64,000 bases of DNA from contig NZ_JABRWJ010000007.1 of NCBI RefSeq assembly GCF_013266755.1, positions 310,001 through 374,000 of the forward strand, read 5' to 3'. The translations under genes were made by a program, and so were the position numbers. Within the stretch, counting starts at the first letter, position 1. Every line of letters starts with the position of its first letter. This stretch comes from Pseudaquabacterium terrae. GTDB lineage: Bacteria; Pseudomonadota; Gammaproteobacteria; Burkholderiales; Burkholderiaceae_C. Shown piece by piece: positions 35,969 through 44,050 of this stretch. The notes under the pieces were generated by a model. It was not told the origin of the DNA and did no database searches. It worked only from the letters and a program-made list of their open reading frames with translations.

Positions 35969-37798
35969 ATGGACAACGCGCTGGCCCGGGCGGATGTCTT
36001 CCGCCGTGACGAGCAGGCATTCGCCGCGCCCGTCGACGCCGCCGACCTGATCATCCGCAGCCTCGAGGCGCTCGGCGTCGAGTACGTCTTCGGCATCCCC
36101 GGTGGCGCGATCGAGCCGCTGTACAACGCGCTCGCCCGCAGCGCGCGCCGAGGCGGCCCGCAGCCGGTCGTCGCCCGCCACGAGACCGGCGCGGCCTGCA
36201 TGGCCGACGGTTATGCGCGCGAGACCGGCAAGCTCGGCGTCTGCATTGCCACCTCGGGCCCCGGCGCGACCAACCTGATCACCGGCGTCGCCTGCGCCTA
36301 CGACAACCAGGTGCCGCTGCTGGTGCTGACCGGCCAGCCGCCGCAGCACTCCTGGGGCAAGCGCGCATTGCAGGAGTCGAGCTGCAGCGGCATCGACACG
36401 GTCGCGATGCTGCGCCACTGCACGCGCTACAGCTCGCTGGTCTCGCATCCCGACCAGCTGTGGCCCAAGCTGCACAACGCGCTGATGAAGGCGCAAGGCT
36501 TCCCGCAGGGCCCGGCACACCTGTCGTTGCCGGTCGACCTGCTGCGCGGACCGCTGCCGACGCCACCCGCCGGCAACGACTGGGCCGGTGCGCTGCTGCG
36601 GCGCGCGCCCGAGGTGACCGACGGGCCGGCAATCGAAGAACTGCACGCCTTGCTGGCCGGCGCGAAGCAGCCGGTCTTCCTGATCGGCCATGGCTGCGCC
36701 GAGGCCGCGCCGCTGCTGATGCGCCTGGTGCAGATGCACGGCGCGCTGTTCATCACCACGCCGGACGGCAAGGGCCTGGTGCATCCGCAGCATCCGGCCT
36801 ACCGCGGTGTGTTCGGCTTCGGCGGGCATGCCAACGCCGAGGCGCTGCTGGCCGCCGAGCCCGATCTGATCGTCGCCTTCGGCACCACCTTCAGCGAGCT
36901 CAACAGCGGCGGCTGGGCGGCCGGGCTGATGAACCGGCGCCTGGTGCACGTGGACTGCTGCGACGAGAACCTGATGTACTCGCCGAGCGCGCGGCTGCAC
37001 GTGCGCGGCCGGATCTCGACCGTGTGCGAGCAGCTGATCTCGATGCAGCAGCAGCGCACGCACGCCGGCAACGTGCTGCCTTTCCCCGAGCGCCGTGGGG
37101 AAAGTGCCGCGGCCGATGGGCTGCTGTGCAAGCCCGAGGCCTTCCACAGCGAAGCCACGCCGATCAAGCCGCAGCGGCTGATGAAGGCCTTGTCGCGGCT
37201 GTGCCCGCCGAACACCCGCTTCGTCGCCGACGCCGGCAACAGCGCGGTGTGGGCGGTGCACTACCTGTCGCCGCACGACCGCCGCGCGCCGCGCGCCGCG
37301 CACGAGCCGCTGCTGCTGCGCGAGCGCCGCCAGCACCGCGCCGGCTGGCTGCGCGTGACGATGGACTTCGCGCCGATGGGCTGGGCGATCGGCGCGTCGA
37401 TCGGCATCGCTGCCGGCAACCGCGATTGCCCGGTCGTCTGCATCACCGGCGACGGCAGCTACCTGATGAACGGCCAGGAGATCACGGTCGCCGCCGAAGC
37501 CGGTCTGCCCGTGCTGTTCGTCGTGCTCAACGACGGCGCGCTCGGCATGGTCAAGCACGGCCAGCGCTTCGCGGGTGCCGAGGCCGTCGGTTTCCAGCTG
37601 CCGTCGATCGACTACGCGGCGCTGGCGGCGGCAATGGGCATCCCGGGCCACGTGATCCGCTCGCCGCAGGACCTCGAGGCGCTGGACATGGGTGCGATCC
37701 TGTCCCGCAAGGGGCCGACGCTGCTCGACGTGCGCGTCGATGGCGAGGAAGCCGCGCCGATGAACCTGCGCATGCGCACGCTGGGTACGGCCAAGTGA
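35969..37798 (+). CDS. Acetolactate-synthase-like ThDP-dependent enzyme (copy 2)
   Basis: A 609-residue close paralogue of the product of 27276-29099; long stretches of the C-terminal domain are nearly identical. Catalytic Glu is E72 in ARHETGAACMADGYAR, and the ThDP/Mg segment starts at GDGSYLMNGQ (494). Here His precedes the Glu, as in most acetolactate synthases, whereas copy 1 has Asn, so the two may differ in substrate. No small regulatory subunit gene (ilvN) is near either copy. The start is ATG at 35969, 8 nt after AGGGAG. It is divergent from the SGNH/TonB unit and is followed by a convergent binding-protein gene. Confidence 0.88.
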   Translation: MDNALARADVFRRDEQAFAAPVDAADLIIRSLEALGVEYVFGIPGGAIEPLYNALARSARRGGPQPVVARHETGAACMADGYARETGKLGVCIATSGPGATNLITGVACAYDNQVPLLVLTGQPPQHSWGKRALQESSCSGIDTVAMLRHCTRYSSLVSHPDQLWPKLHNALMKAQGFPQGPAHLSLPVDLLRGPLPTPPAGNDWAGALLRRAPEVTDGPAIEELHALLAGAKQPVFLIGHGCAEAAPLLMRLVQMHGALFITTPDGKGLVHPQHPAYRGVFGFGGHANAEALLAAEPDLIVAFGTTFSELNSGGWAAGLMNRRLVHVDCCDENLMYSPSARLHVRGRISTVCEQLISMQQQRTHAGNVLPFPERRGESAAADGLLCKPEAFHSEATPIKPQRLMKALSRLCPPNTRFVADAGNSAVWAVHYLSPHDRRAPRAAHEPLLLRERRQHRAGWLRVTMDFAPMGWAIGASIGIAAGNRDCPVVCITGDGSYLMNGQEITVAAEAGLPVLFVVLNDGALGMVKHGQRFAGAEAVGFQLPSIDYAALAAAMGIPGHVIRSPQDLEALDMGAILSRKGPTLLDVRVDGEEAAPMNLRMRTLGTAK

Positions 37799-37812
37799 GG
37801 CGGCCGAACGCT

Positions 37813-38595
37813 TCAGCTCCCCGCCGCCAGCTCCTGCAAGGCCTCGGCCTTGTAGCGTTCGATCAGCCCCTCGGCTTTCATCTGCCGCAGCGTCGACGCC
37901 AGCTTCGGCGCCAGCGCCGCGTGCCGCTGGTTCAGGAACGGATGCAGCGGCGAGGAGCCCAGGTCGAGCGCGCGCCGCGTGATGTCGACATCCTTGAACT
38001 CGGCGCTGTGCTGCAGCGTGATCGCCGACAGGTCGCCGGTGCAGTGCAGGTCGACACGCCCGAAGCGCAGCATGTTGAAAGCCTGCTGGTCGGAGCTGAC
38101 GTCGAAAAGGCGCGTGGCGGGCAGCGCTGCCTTCAGCGTGTGTTCGCAGACGCCGACGCCGCGCAGGTAGGACACGCGCAAATCGGTGCCGGTGGCCAGC
38201 TCGGCCAGGTTCGCGAAGCGCCGCGAGCGGCCCATCGTGAACAGGCCCCAGGTCAGGTCGTAGACCGATTCCTCGACCCGCACCAGCTGCGGCCGGCCTT
38301 CGGCATAGCTGTGCACGCGGGCCACTTCGCCGTCGATGCTGCCCTGCTCCGAATTGAGGGTCAGCCTTTGCAGCGGCTGCACGCTCAATTGCAGCGGCAC
38401 GCCCAGCCGGCGGAAGGCCTCGATGTAGATCTTGCGCTGCAGCTTGCCGGCGTAGGTGGTCTCGGCCTGGCTGGTGCCGAGCACCACGGTGCCCGGCGCG
38501 GCCGGCGGCTGGGCCGGCACGCCGATGCTCAACAGCATTGCGAACACCCCCAGGACAGCGAGGCGCTGTGCACGACGCACGGGCGGAGGGTCCAT
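37813..38595 (-). CDS. Periplasmic substrate-binding protein (family 3-like)
   Basis: About 260 residues with an export signal (RLAVLGVFAMLLSIGVPAQP) and a family-3 solute-binding fold: KIYIEAFRRLGVPLQLSVQPLQRL, NSEQGSIDGEVARV, LRVSYLRGVGVCEHTLK, and VDLHCTGDLSAITL. Closely related single genes without transporters occur in many proteobacteria, and no permease is adjacent here. The start is uncertain; the ATG at 38595 places the signal peptide near the N-terminus, but the frame is open to 38658. The ligand is unknown. It converges on ThDP copy 2 with a 14-nt gap. Confidence 0.72.
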   Translation of the reverse strand: MDPPPVRRAQRLAVLGVFAMLLSIGVPAQPPAAPGTVVLGTSQAETTYAGKLQRKIYIEAFRRLGVPLQLSVQPLQRLTLNSEQGSIDGEVARVHSYAEGRPQLVRVEESVYDLTWGLFTMGRSRRFANLAELATGTDLRVSYLRGVGVCEHTLKAALPATRLFDVSSDQQAFNMLRFGRVDLHCTGDLSAITLQHSAEFKDVDITRRALDLGSSPLHPFLNQRHAALAPKLASTLRQMKAEGLIERYKAEALQELAAGS

Positions 38596-38675
38596 GGCGG
38601 GTCGCGAAGCGGTGTTGCAACGCATCGTAGGCCGCTGCATTCGCGCGGTCAAACCCACTCACAGGAGAGCACGGC

Positions 38676-39947
38676 ATGCTGAACACGACCCAGGCCGCGC
38701 CGGTGCGCCAGGCCATCGAGCGCCTGCAATGGACCAGCGCCCGCGGCATCGATCGCATCGACCTGAGCGAACGTGGCCTGCTCGACGCGGCGCGCTGCGA
38801 GACCGGCCTCGAGGACTTCGGCGACGACCACTTCCTGACCCCGCTGCGCCGGCTGCTGGCCGCGCTGCACGATGAAGCCGAGCTGAACCCGTTCGGCGAG
38901 CGCATCGCACATGGCCGCACGCTCGGCTCGCTGAAGAACCGGCTGTGGGCCCGCGCCTGCCTCGACGCCCATCCGGAGATCGCCGAGCGCCGCCTCGTCG
39001 CGCCGATCATCATCGTCGGGCCGCACCGCTCGGGCACCACACGGCTGCACCGGCTGCTGGCGGCCGACCGCCGGCTCGCGCACCTGCGCACCTGGGAAGG
39101 CATGAACCCGGCGCCGCGGCGCTGGATTGGCGCGCGCGCGGCGCCCGACGACGTGACGACGCGGCGCGTCGAAGCGGTGCAGGCGCTGGCAATGCGCCAC
39201 CGCATGTACCCGGAGTCGTCGACGATGCACGCGATGCACGCCGACTGGCCCGAGGAGGAGATGCTGCTGCTGAACCACGAGTTCGTCAGCTTCTCGGCGC
39301 TCGGGCTCTACGACGTGCCGGGCTACTACCGCTGGTTCATCGACGCCGACAAGACCGCCGCCTACCGCAGCATGGCCGAGCAGCTGAAGCTGGTGTCGTG
39401 GGCCCGCGGCGACGCCGACGGCACGCGCTGGGTGCTGAAGAACCCGCAGCACATGCTCGACCTGCCGGTGCTGCTGGCAACCTTTCCTGACGCGAAGATC
39501 GTCTTCACGCACCGCGATCCGCTGAAGACCGTCGGCTCGATGCTGTCGATGGCGCTGCACTTCGCGGTGCAGCACACTGACCGCGACTGCCGCACCAGCG
39601 TGCGCGACACCTGGCTCGACTTCTTCGAGCAGACCGCGCGCCGCTGCATGCAGTGGCGCGGCCGCATCCCGGCCGACCAGCAGCTCGACCTGCACTACGA
39701 GGACATGGAGAGTGATTGGCGCGGCCAGGTGCGGCGCATCTATCATTTCGCCGGGCTCGATTTCGACGCCGAAGCCGAGCGGTCGATGGCCGACTGGCTC
39801 GACCGCGACGCGCAGGCCGCGCGGCACGTCGGCCACCGCTATGCGCTGGAAGACTTCGGCCTGACGCGCGCGGCGGTGGACGAGCGCATGCGCTTCGTGC
39901 GCGACCGCTATTCGATCGGCTACGAAGGCGTGCGCGCAGCCGCCTGA
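38676..39947 (+). CDS. Sulfotransferase family protein
   Basis: A 423-residue protein with a PAPS-binding loop GPHRSGTTRLHRLLAA (residues 115-130) and the second PAPS-contact region WVLKNPQHMLDLPVLLATFPDAKIVFTHRDP (Arg/Ser-type 3'-phosphate site). It has LHYEDME and a C-terminal RHVGHRYALEDFGL. This matches the Sulfotransfer_3-like branch common in actinobacteria and proteobacteria, whose acceptors are mostly unknown. The start is ATG at 38676, 80 nt from the divergent binding-protein gene. Its last 28 bases overlap the convergent MscS gene. A link to the neighbouring ThDP/P450 genes is possible but not shown. Confidence 0.85.
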   Translation: MLNTTQAAPVRQAIERLQWTSARGIDRIDLSERGLLDAARCETGLEDFGDDHFLTPLRRLLAALHDEAELNPFGERIAHGRTLGSLKNRLWARACLDAHPEIAERRLVAPIIIVGPHRSGTTRLHRLLAADRRLAHLRTWEGMNPAPRRWIGARAAPDDVTTRRVEAVQALAMRHRMYPESSTMHAMHADWPEEEMLLLNHEFVSFSALGLYDVPGYYRWFIDADKTAAYRSMAEQLKLVSWARGDADGTRWVLKNPQHMLDLPVLLATFPDAKIVFTHRDPLKTVGSMLSMALHFAVQHTDRDCRTSVRDTWLDFFEQTARRCMQWRGRIPADQQLDLHYEDMESDWRGQVRRIYHFAGLDFDAEAERSMADWLDRDAQAARHVGHRYALEDFGLTRAAVDERMRFVRDRYSIGYEGVRAAA

Positions 39948-41188
39948 GTGGCGGCGCTTCGCCGCAGCACCCGCTGCGGAAACGGAATCTCGACACCCGC
40001 CTCGTCCAGCGCGCGCAGCACGGCCAGGTTGACGTCGCTGCGCACGTTGCCGTTGCCGTTCTCGGGATCGTCGATCCAGAAGCCGAGCGTCAGCTCGAGG
40101 CCGTCGGGCGCGAAGCTCGACAGCTGCACCGCCGGCGCCGGATCGGCCAGCACGCGCGGCACCGCGGCCATCGCGGCGACCAGCTTCGGGCTCAGCGCGT
40201 CGAGGTCGCTGCCATAGGCCACCTGCACGACCGTGTTCAGCGAGATCCGGGTGTCGGCGAACGAGAGGTTCTCGACGCGCTGCGTGATCAGCAGCTCGTT
40301 GGGCACCAGCGATTCGCGGCCATTGGACGCTCTGATCACGGTGTAGCGCGTCGTGATGTCGGTGATGGTGCCCTCGAAATTGTCGACCTTGACGATGTCG
40401 CCGATGCGCAGCGAGCGCTCGGCGAGGATCACGAAGCCGGAGACGTAGTTGGCAGCCAGCTTCTGCAGGCCGAAGCCGAGGCCCACGCCGATCGCGCCGC
40501 CGAGCACCGACAGCGCACCCAGCGGAATGCCGGCCGCCGACAAGGCCACCAGCAAGCCGACCAGCAGCAGCCCGGCGCGCGTGGCGTTGGCCGCGATCTT
40601 GCGCACCGAGAGATTGACGCCCTCGGCCTTCAGCAGCCGCGACTCGATCGTCGCCGACAGCCACAGCACCAGCATCAGCACCACCGCGGCGCTCAACGCG
40701 CCCTCGATCAGGCTGCGCAGGCTCAGGTCGGCGCCACCGACCTTCCAGCGCACGCCGTCGAGCTCGGCCAGCAGCAGCGGCAGCAGGTCCGTCAGCCAGA
40801 GCACCAGCACGCCCCACACCAGCCATGAGATCGTGCGCTCGAGCGTGCGCACCAGCAGCGACTGCGGGAAGGCCACGCGCAGCACGCGCACCGCCGTGCG
40901 GATCACGACGAGGCCGATCAGCACCGGGATCGCGAGCTTGAACAAGCCCACCGGCAGCCAACGCTGCAGCAGCAGGCGCGCAATCAGCGCCAGGCCCAGC
41001 GCCAGCAGCGGGAACAGCACGCCGTCGAAACCGCGCTCGCCGAACCAGATGCTGCCGGGTGCGCGGCCGTGCGCAAGCCTGATCGCACCCCAGGCGACGA
41101 TGAGGCAGGCCGCGAGCACCGCGGCCTCGATCAGCACGCTGGGGCGCTGCAGCGCTGCCAGCAGCGCGGCGAAATCCATGCCTTGCAT
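39920..41188 (-). CDS. MscS-family mechanosensitive channel
   Basis: A 422-residue membrane protein. About five N-terminal hydrophobic segments are followed by the MscS core: pore helix LGALSVLGGAIGVGLGFGLQKLAANYVSGFVI with its Gly/Ala packing. The beta-domain follows with ERSLRIGDIVKVDNFEGTITDITTRYTVIRASNGRESLVPNELL. The C-terminal domain ends near DLNLAVLRALDEAGVEIPFPQ. It should open under membrane tension and release solutes on hypo-osmotic shock. It lies downstream of the HDAC-like gene (7-nt gap) and overlaps the sulfotransferase end. Confidence 0.93.
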   Translation of the reverse strand: MQGMDFAALLAALQRPSVLIEAAVLAACLIVAWGAIRLAHGRAPGSIWFGERGFDGVLFPLLALGLALIARLLLQRWLPVGLFKLAIPVLIGLVVIRTAVRVLRVAFPQSLLVRTLERTISWLVWGVLVLWLTDLLPLLLAELDGVRWKVGGADLSLRSLIEGALSAAVVLMLVLWLSATIESRLLKAEGVNLSVRKIAANATRAGLLLVGLLVALSAAGIPLGALSVLGGAIGVGLGFGLQKLAANYVSGFVILAERSLRIGDIVKVDNFEGTITDITTRYTVIRASNGRESLVPNELLITQRVENLSFADTRISLNTVVQVAYGSDLDALSPKLVAAMAAVPRVLADPAPAVQLSSFAPDGLELTLGFWIDDPENGNGNVRSDVNLAVLRALDEAGVEIPFPQRVLRRSAATQAAARTPS

Positions 41189-41195
41189 GCCGTTG

Positions 41196-42131
41196 TTAGA
41201 CGTCGGCCAGCACGCGCAGGTGCGCGACGACGCTGCGGCCGAGCGCGCTCAGCGCATAACCGCCTTCGAGGCAGGACACGATGCGCCCGCCGGCATGGCG
41301 GTCGGCGATGTCCTTGATGCGCTGCGTGATCCACGCATAGTCGGCCTCGACCAGGCCGAGCTGGCCGAGCTCGTCCTCGCGATGGGCATCGAAGCCGGCC
41401 GAGAAGAACACCATCTGCGGCTTGAACGCCTCCAGCCGCGGCAGCCACATCGCCTCGATCACTTCGCGGATTTCGGCGCCGCGGGTGTACGGCGGGATCG
41501 GCACGTTGACCATGTTGGTGCCCTTAGGGCAAGCGCCGCTGCCGGGATACAGCGGATGCTGGAAGAAGCTGGCCATCAGCACCCGTTCGTCGCCGGCGAT
41601 GATGTCCTCGGTGCCGTTGCCGTGGTGCACGTCGAAGTCGACGATCGCCACGCGCTGCAGGCCGAGCACGTCGAGCGCATGGCGCGCCGCGACCGCGACG
41701 TTGTTGAAGAAGCAGAAGCCCATCGCCGCGTCGCGCGTGGCGTGGTGGCCGGGCGGACGCACGGCGCAGAAGGCGCTGTCGAGCTCACCGCGCACCACCG
41801 CTTCGGTGGCCGCCACCGCGGCGCCGGCCGAGCGCAGCGCGGCCTGCCAGGTGTCGGGGCAGGCGACGGTGTCGGGATCGATCGCACGCCGCTCGCCGGC
41901 GTCGCGCAGACGCTCGAGCACGTCCTTCATCTGCAGCACGTAGCCAAGGCTGTGCGCGCGCCCCAATTGCTCCAGCGTCGCCAGCGGCGCTTCGCGGTGA
42001 TCGAGCGCGGCATCGAGGCCGGACGCGATCAGCTGGTCGGCGATCGCATCGAGGCGCTGGGGGCATTCCGGGTGGCCCGCGCCCATGTCGTGCAAACGGC
42101 ACTCACGGTGGGTATAGATCGCAGTCGGCAT
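41196..42131 (-). CDS. Histone deacetylase family protein
   Basis: A 311-residue zinc-dependent deacetylase of the HDAC/acetoin-utilisation/acetylpolyamine amidohydrolase superfamily. Active-site residues are visible: H129-H130 in RPPGHHA, zinc ligands D167 and H169 in VDFDVHHGNGT, a second Asp in SAGFDAHRED, and the catalytic-Tyr region CLEGGYALSALG. GFCFFNNVAVAA is typical of class II-like bacterial enzymes. Substrates are acetylated lysines or small amines; which one cannot be read. It is divergent from moxR and upstream of the MscS gene on the same strand. Confidence 0.93.
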   Translation of the reverse strand: MPTAIYTHRECRLHDMGAGHPECPQRLDAIADQLIASGLDAALDHREAPLATLEQLGRAHSLGYVLQMKDVLERLRDAGERRAIDPDTVACPDTWQAALRSAGAAVAATEAVVRGELDSAFCAVRPPGHHATRDAAMGFCFFNNVAVAARHALDVLGLQRVAIVDFDVHHGNGTEDIIAGDERVLMASFFQHPLYPGSGACPKGTNMVNVPIPPYTRGAEIREVIEAMWLPRLEAFKPQMVFFSAGFDAHREDELGQLGLVEADYAWITQRIKDIADRHAGGRIVSCLEGGYALSALGRSVVAHLRVLADV

Positions 42132-42154
42132 TCGGCGGCTAGGGTTTTTGGGCT

Positions 42155-43096
42155 ATGGTGCCGCGCATGGTTGACACCCCTGTTGCACAGCGCCTGACCC
42201 GGCTGACGGACCAGATTAGCACGATCATCGTCGGCAAGCGTCCGCAGATCGAGGACTGCATCGCCTGCCTGCTGGCCGGCGGCCACCTGCTGATCGAGGA
42301 CGTGCCCGGCGTCGGCAAGACGACGCTGGCGCATGCGCTGGCGGTGTCGCTGGGCCTGAAGTTCTCGCGCGTGCAGTTCACCGCTGACCTGATGCCCTCC
42401 GACCTGGTCGGCGTCAGCGTCTACGAGCGCTCGAAGGAGAGCTTCGTCTTCCACCCGGGGCCGGTGTTCACGCAGGTGCTGCTGTCCGACGAGATCAACC
42501 GCGCCGGCCCGAAGACGCAGAGCGCGCTGCTCGAGGCGATGGAGGAGCACCAGGTCAGCGTCGAGAACGAGACGCGCGCGCTGCCGAAGCCGTTCTTCGT
42601 CATCGCCACGCAGAACCCGAGCGACCAGCTCGGCACCTACCCGCTGCCCGAGAGCCAGCTCGACCGCTTCCTGATGTGCATCACGCTCGGCTACCCGGAC
42701 CGGCTGTCCGAGCGCGGGCTGCTCGCCGGCGAGGACCGCCGCCACGTGATCGAGCGGCTTGGGCCCGTGATGTCGCCGGTGGACCTGTTGGAAGCGCAGG
42801 CCGCGGTGCAGCGCGTGACGATCTCCGACGCGCTGCTCGACTACCTGCAGGCGCTGATCGCCGCGACGCGCTCGGGCCAGTGGTTCGTCGAAGGCCTGAG
42901 CCCGCGCGCCGGCATCGCGATCCTGCGCGCGGCGCGGGCGCGCGCGCTGCTGGCGCGGCGCGACTACGTGGCGCCCGACGACCTGCAGGCCATCCTGCCG
43001 CAGACCGCCGCGCACCGGCTGGTGCCGGTGGCCTCGGCCGGGCGCGGGCGCGTCGAGCAGGTCCGCGCGATGGTCGAGGCGGTGCCGTTGCCGTGA
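42155..43096 (+). CDS. MoxR-family AAA ATPase
   Basis: A 313-residue MoxR ATPase. Walker A is EDVPGVGKTTLAHALA, Walker B is VLLSDEINRAGPKTQSALLEAMEE, and sensor 1 lies in FFVIATQNPSDQLGTYPLPESQLDRF; the lid domain follows. MoxR proteins act as chaperone-like ATPases and are usually encoded with DUF58 and transglutaminase proteins, as here. Its stop overlaps the GTG of the DUF58 gene (GTGA). Two starts are possible (ATG at 42155 or 42167), neither with a clear ribosome site. Confidence 0.93.
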   Translation: MVPRMVDTPVAQRLTRLTDQISTIIVGKRPQIEDCIACLLAGGHLLIEDVPGVGKTTLAHALAVSLGLKFSRVQFTADLMPSDLVGVSVYERSKESFVFHPGPVFTQVLLSDEINRAGPKTQSALLEAMEEHQVSVENETRALPKPFFVIATQNPSDQLGTYPLPESQLDRFLMCITLGYPDRLSERGLLAGEDRRHVIERLGPVMSPVDLLEAQAAVQRVTISDALLDYLQALIAATRSGQWFVEGLSPRAGIAILRAARARALLARRDYVAPDDLQAILPQTAAHRLVPVASAGRGRVEQVRAMVEAVPLP

Positions 43097-44040
43097 TCGC
43101 GCGGCTGCGCAGCTACCTCGAGAACCGGCTGCCGCGCAGCGACAGCTGGACGCTCGGCCAAGGCAATATCTACATCCTGCCGACGCGCGCCGGCTGGGCC
43201 TTCGCGGTGACGCTGATCGTGATGCTGCTGGCCTCGATCAACTACCAGCTGAACCTGGGCTTTGCGCTGACCTTCCTGCTCTGTGGCGCCGGCCTGGTGG
43301 CGATGCACCAGACGCACGCCAACCTGCGCCGGCTGACGCTGCGCGTGAAGAGCCCGCAGCCGGTGTTCGCCGGCGAGCGCGCGCTGCTCGAAGTGGTGCT
43401 GAGCAATCCGGGCCGCGAGCGCAACGGCCTCGGCCTCGGCGTGTACCGCGCCGGGCACCAGGGCATGGCCTGGGTCGACGTGCCGACGCAGGGCAGCAGC
43501 AGCGCGCGGCTGGCCTTCGTGCCGGCGCGCCGCGGCCTGCACACGCTGCCGACGCTGATGGCCGAGACCAACTTTCCGCTCGGCCTGTTCCGCGCCTGGA
43601 CCGTCTGGCGCCCGGCCGGCCAGGTGCTGGTCTATCCGAAGCCGGAGCATCCGGCGCATGCGCTGCCGGCCTCGCAGCCGGCGATCGGCGGGCTGCCGCA
43701 GGCGCAGGTGCGATCGGGCGGCGAGTTCGACGGCGTGCGCGCCTACCGCCGCGGCGACACCTTGCGCCAGGTGGTGTGGAAGAAGACCGCGAAGAGCGGC
43801 GAGATGATCAGCCGCGACACCAGCACCGCCGCCAACCGCGAGCTGTGGCTCGACTTCCAGCTCACCGCGCTGGCGGAGACCGAGGCGCGGCTGTCGCGCC
43901 TGGCCGGCTGGGTGCTGGCGGCCGAACAGCGCGGCGCGAGCTTCGGGCTGCGCCTGCCCGACCAGGAGCTCGGCTGCGCCGGCGGCGACGCGCAGCGGCG
44001 TGCGGCGCTGGAGGCGCTGGCGCTGTGGCGGGCCGCGTGA
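43093..44040 (+). CDS. DUF58 domain protein
   Basis: A 315-residue protein with two membrane helices at ~28-65 (GWAFAVTLIVMLLASINYQLNLGFALTFLLCGAGLVAM, in blocks), an extracytoplasmic beta-rich part, and the DUF58 motif GGEFDGVRAYRRGDTLRQVVWKKTAKSGE. DUF58 is related to von Willebrand-type domains and works with MoxR ATPases in an undefined envelope process. The start is GTG at 43093, within the moxR stop. It is followed after 10 nt by the transglutaminase gene. Confidence 0.9.
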   Translation: MIARLRSYLENRLPRSDSWTLGQGNIYILPTRAGWAFAVTLIVMLLASINYQLNLGFALTFLLCGAGLVAMHQTHANLRRLTLRVKSPQPVFAGERALLEVVLSNPGRERNGLGLGVYRAGHQGMAWVDVPTQGSSSARLAFVPARRGLHTLPTLMAETNFPLGLFRAWTVWRPAGQVLVYPKPEHPAHALPASQPAIGGLPQAQVRSGGEFDGVRAYRRGDTLRQVVWKKTAKSGEMISRDTSTAANRELWLDFQLTALAETEARLSRLAGWVLAAEQRGASFGLRLPDQELGCAGGDAQRRAALEALALWRAA

Positions 44041-44050
44041 AGCGATCGTC

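Noticed and set aside
35840-39205. A 1121-codon open frame on the minus strand
   Set aside because: It lies antisense to ThDP copy 2 and the sulfotransferase gene, shows no family motif, and has shadow-frame composition.
39920-39947. 28-nt overlap of the sulfotransferase and MscS genes as a regulatory feature
   Set aside because: Short convergent overlaps occur repeatedly in this compact window (1691, 47233), so this one carries no special signal.
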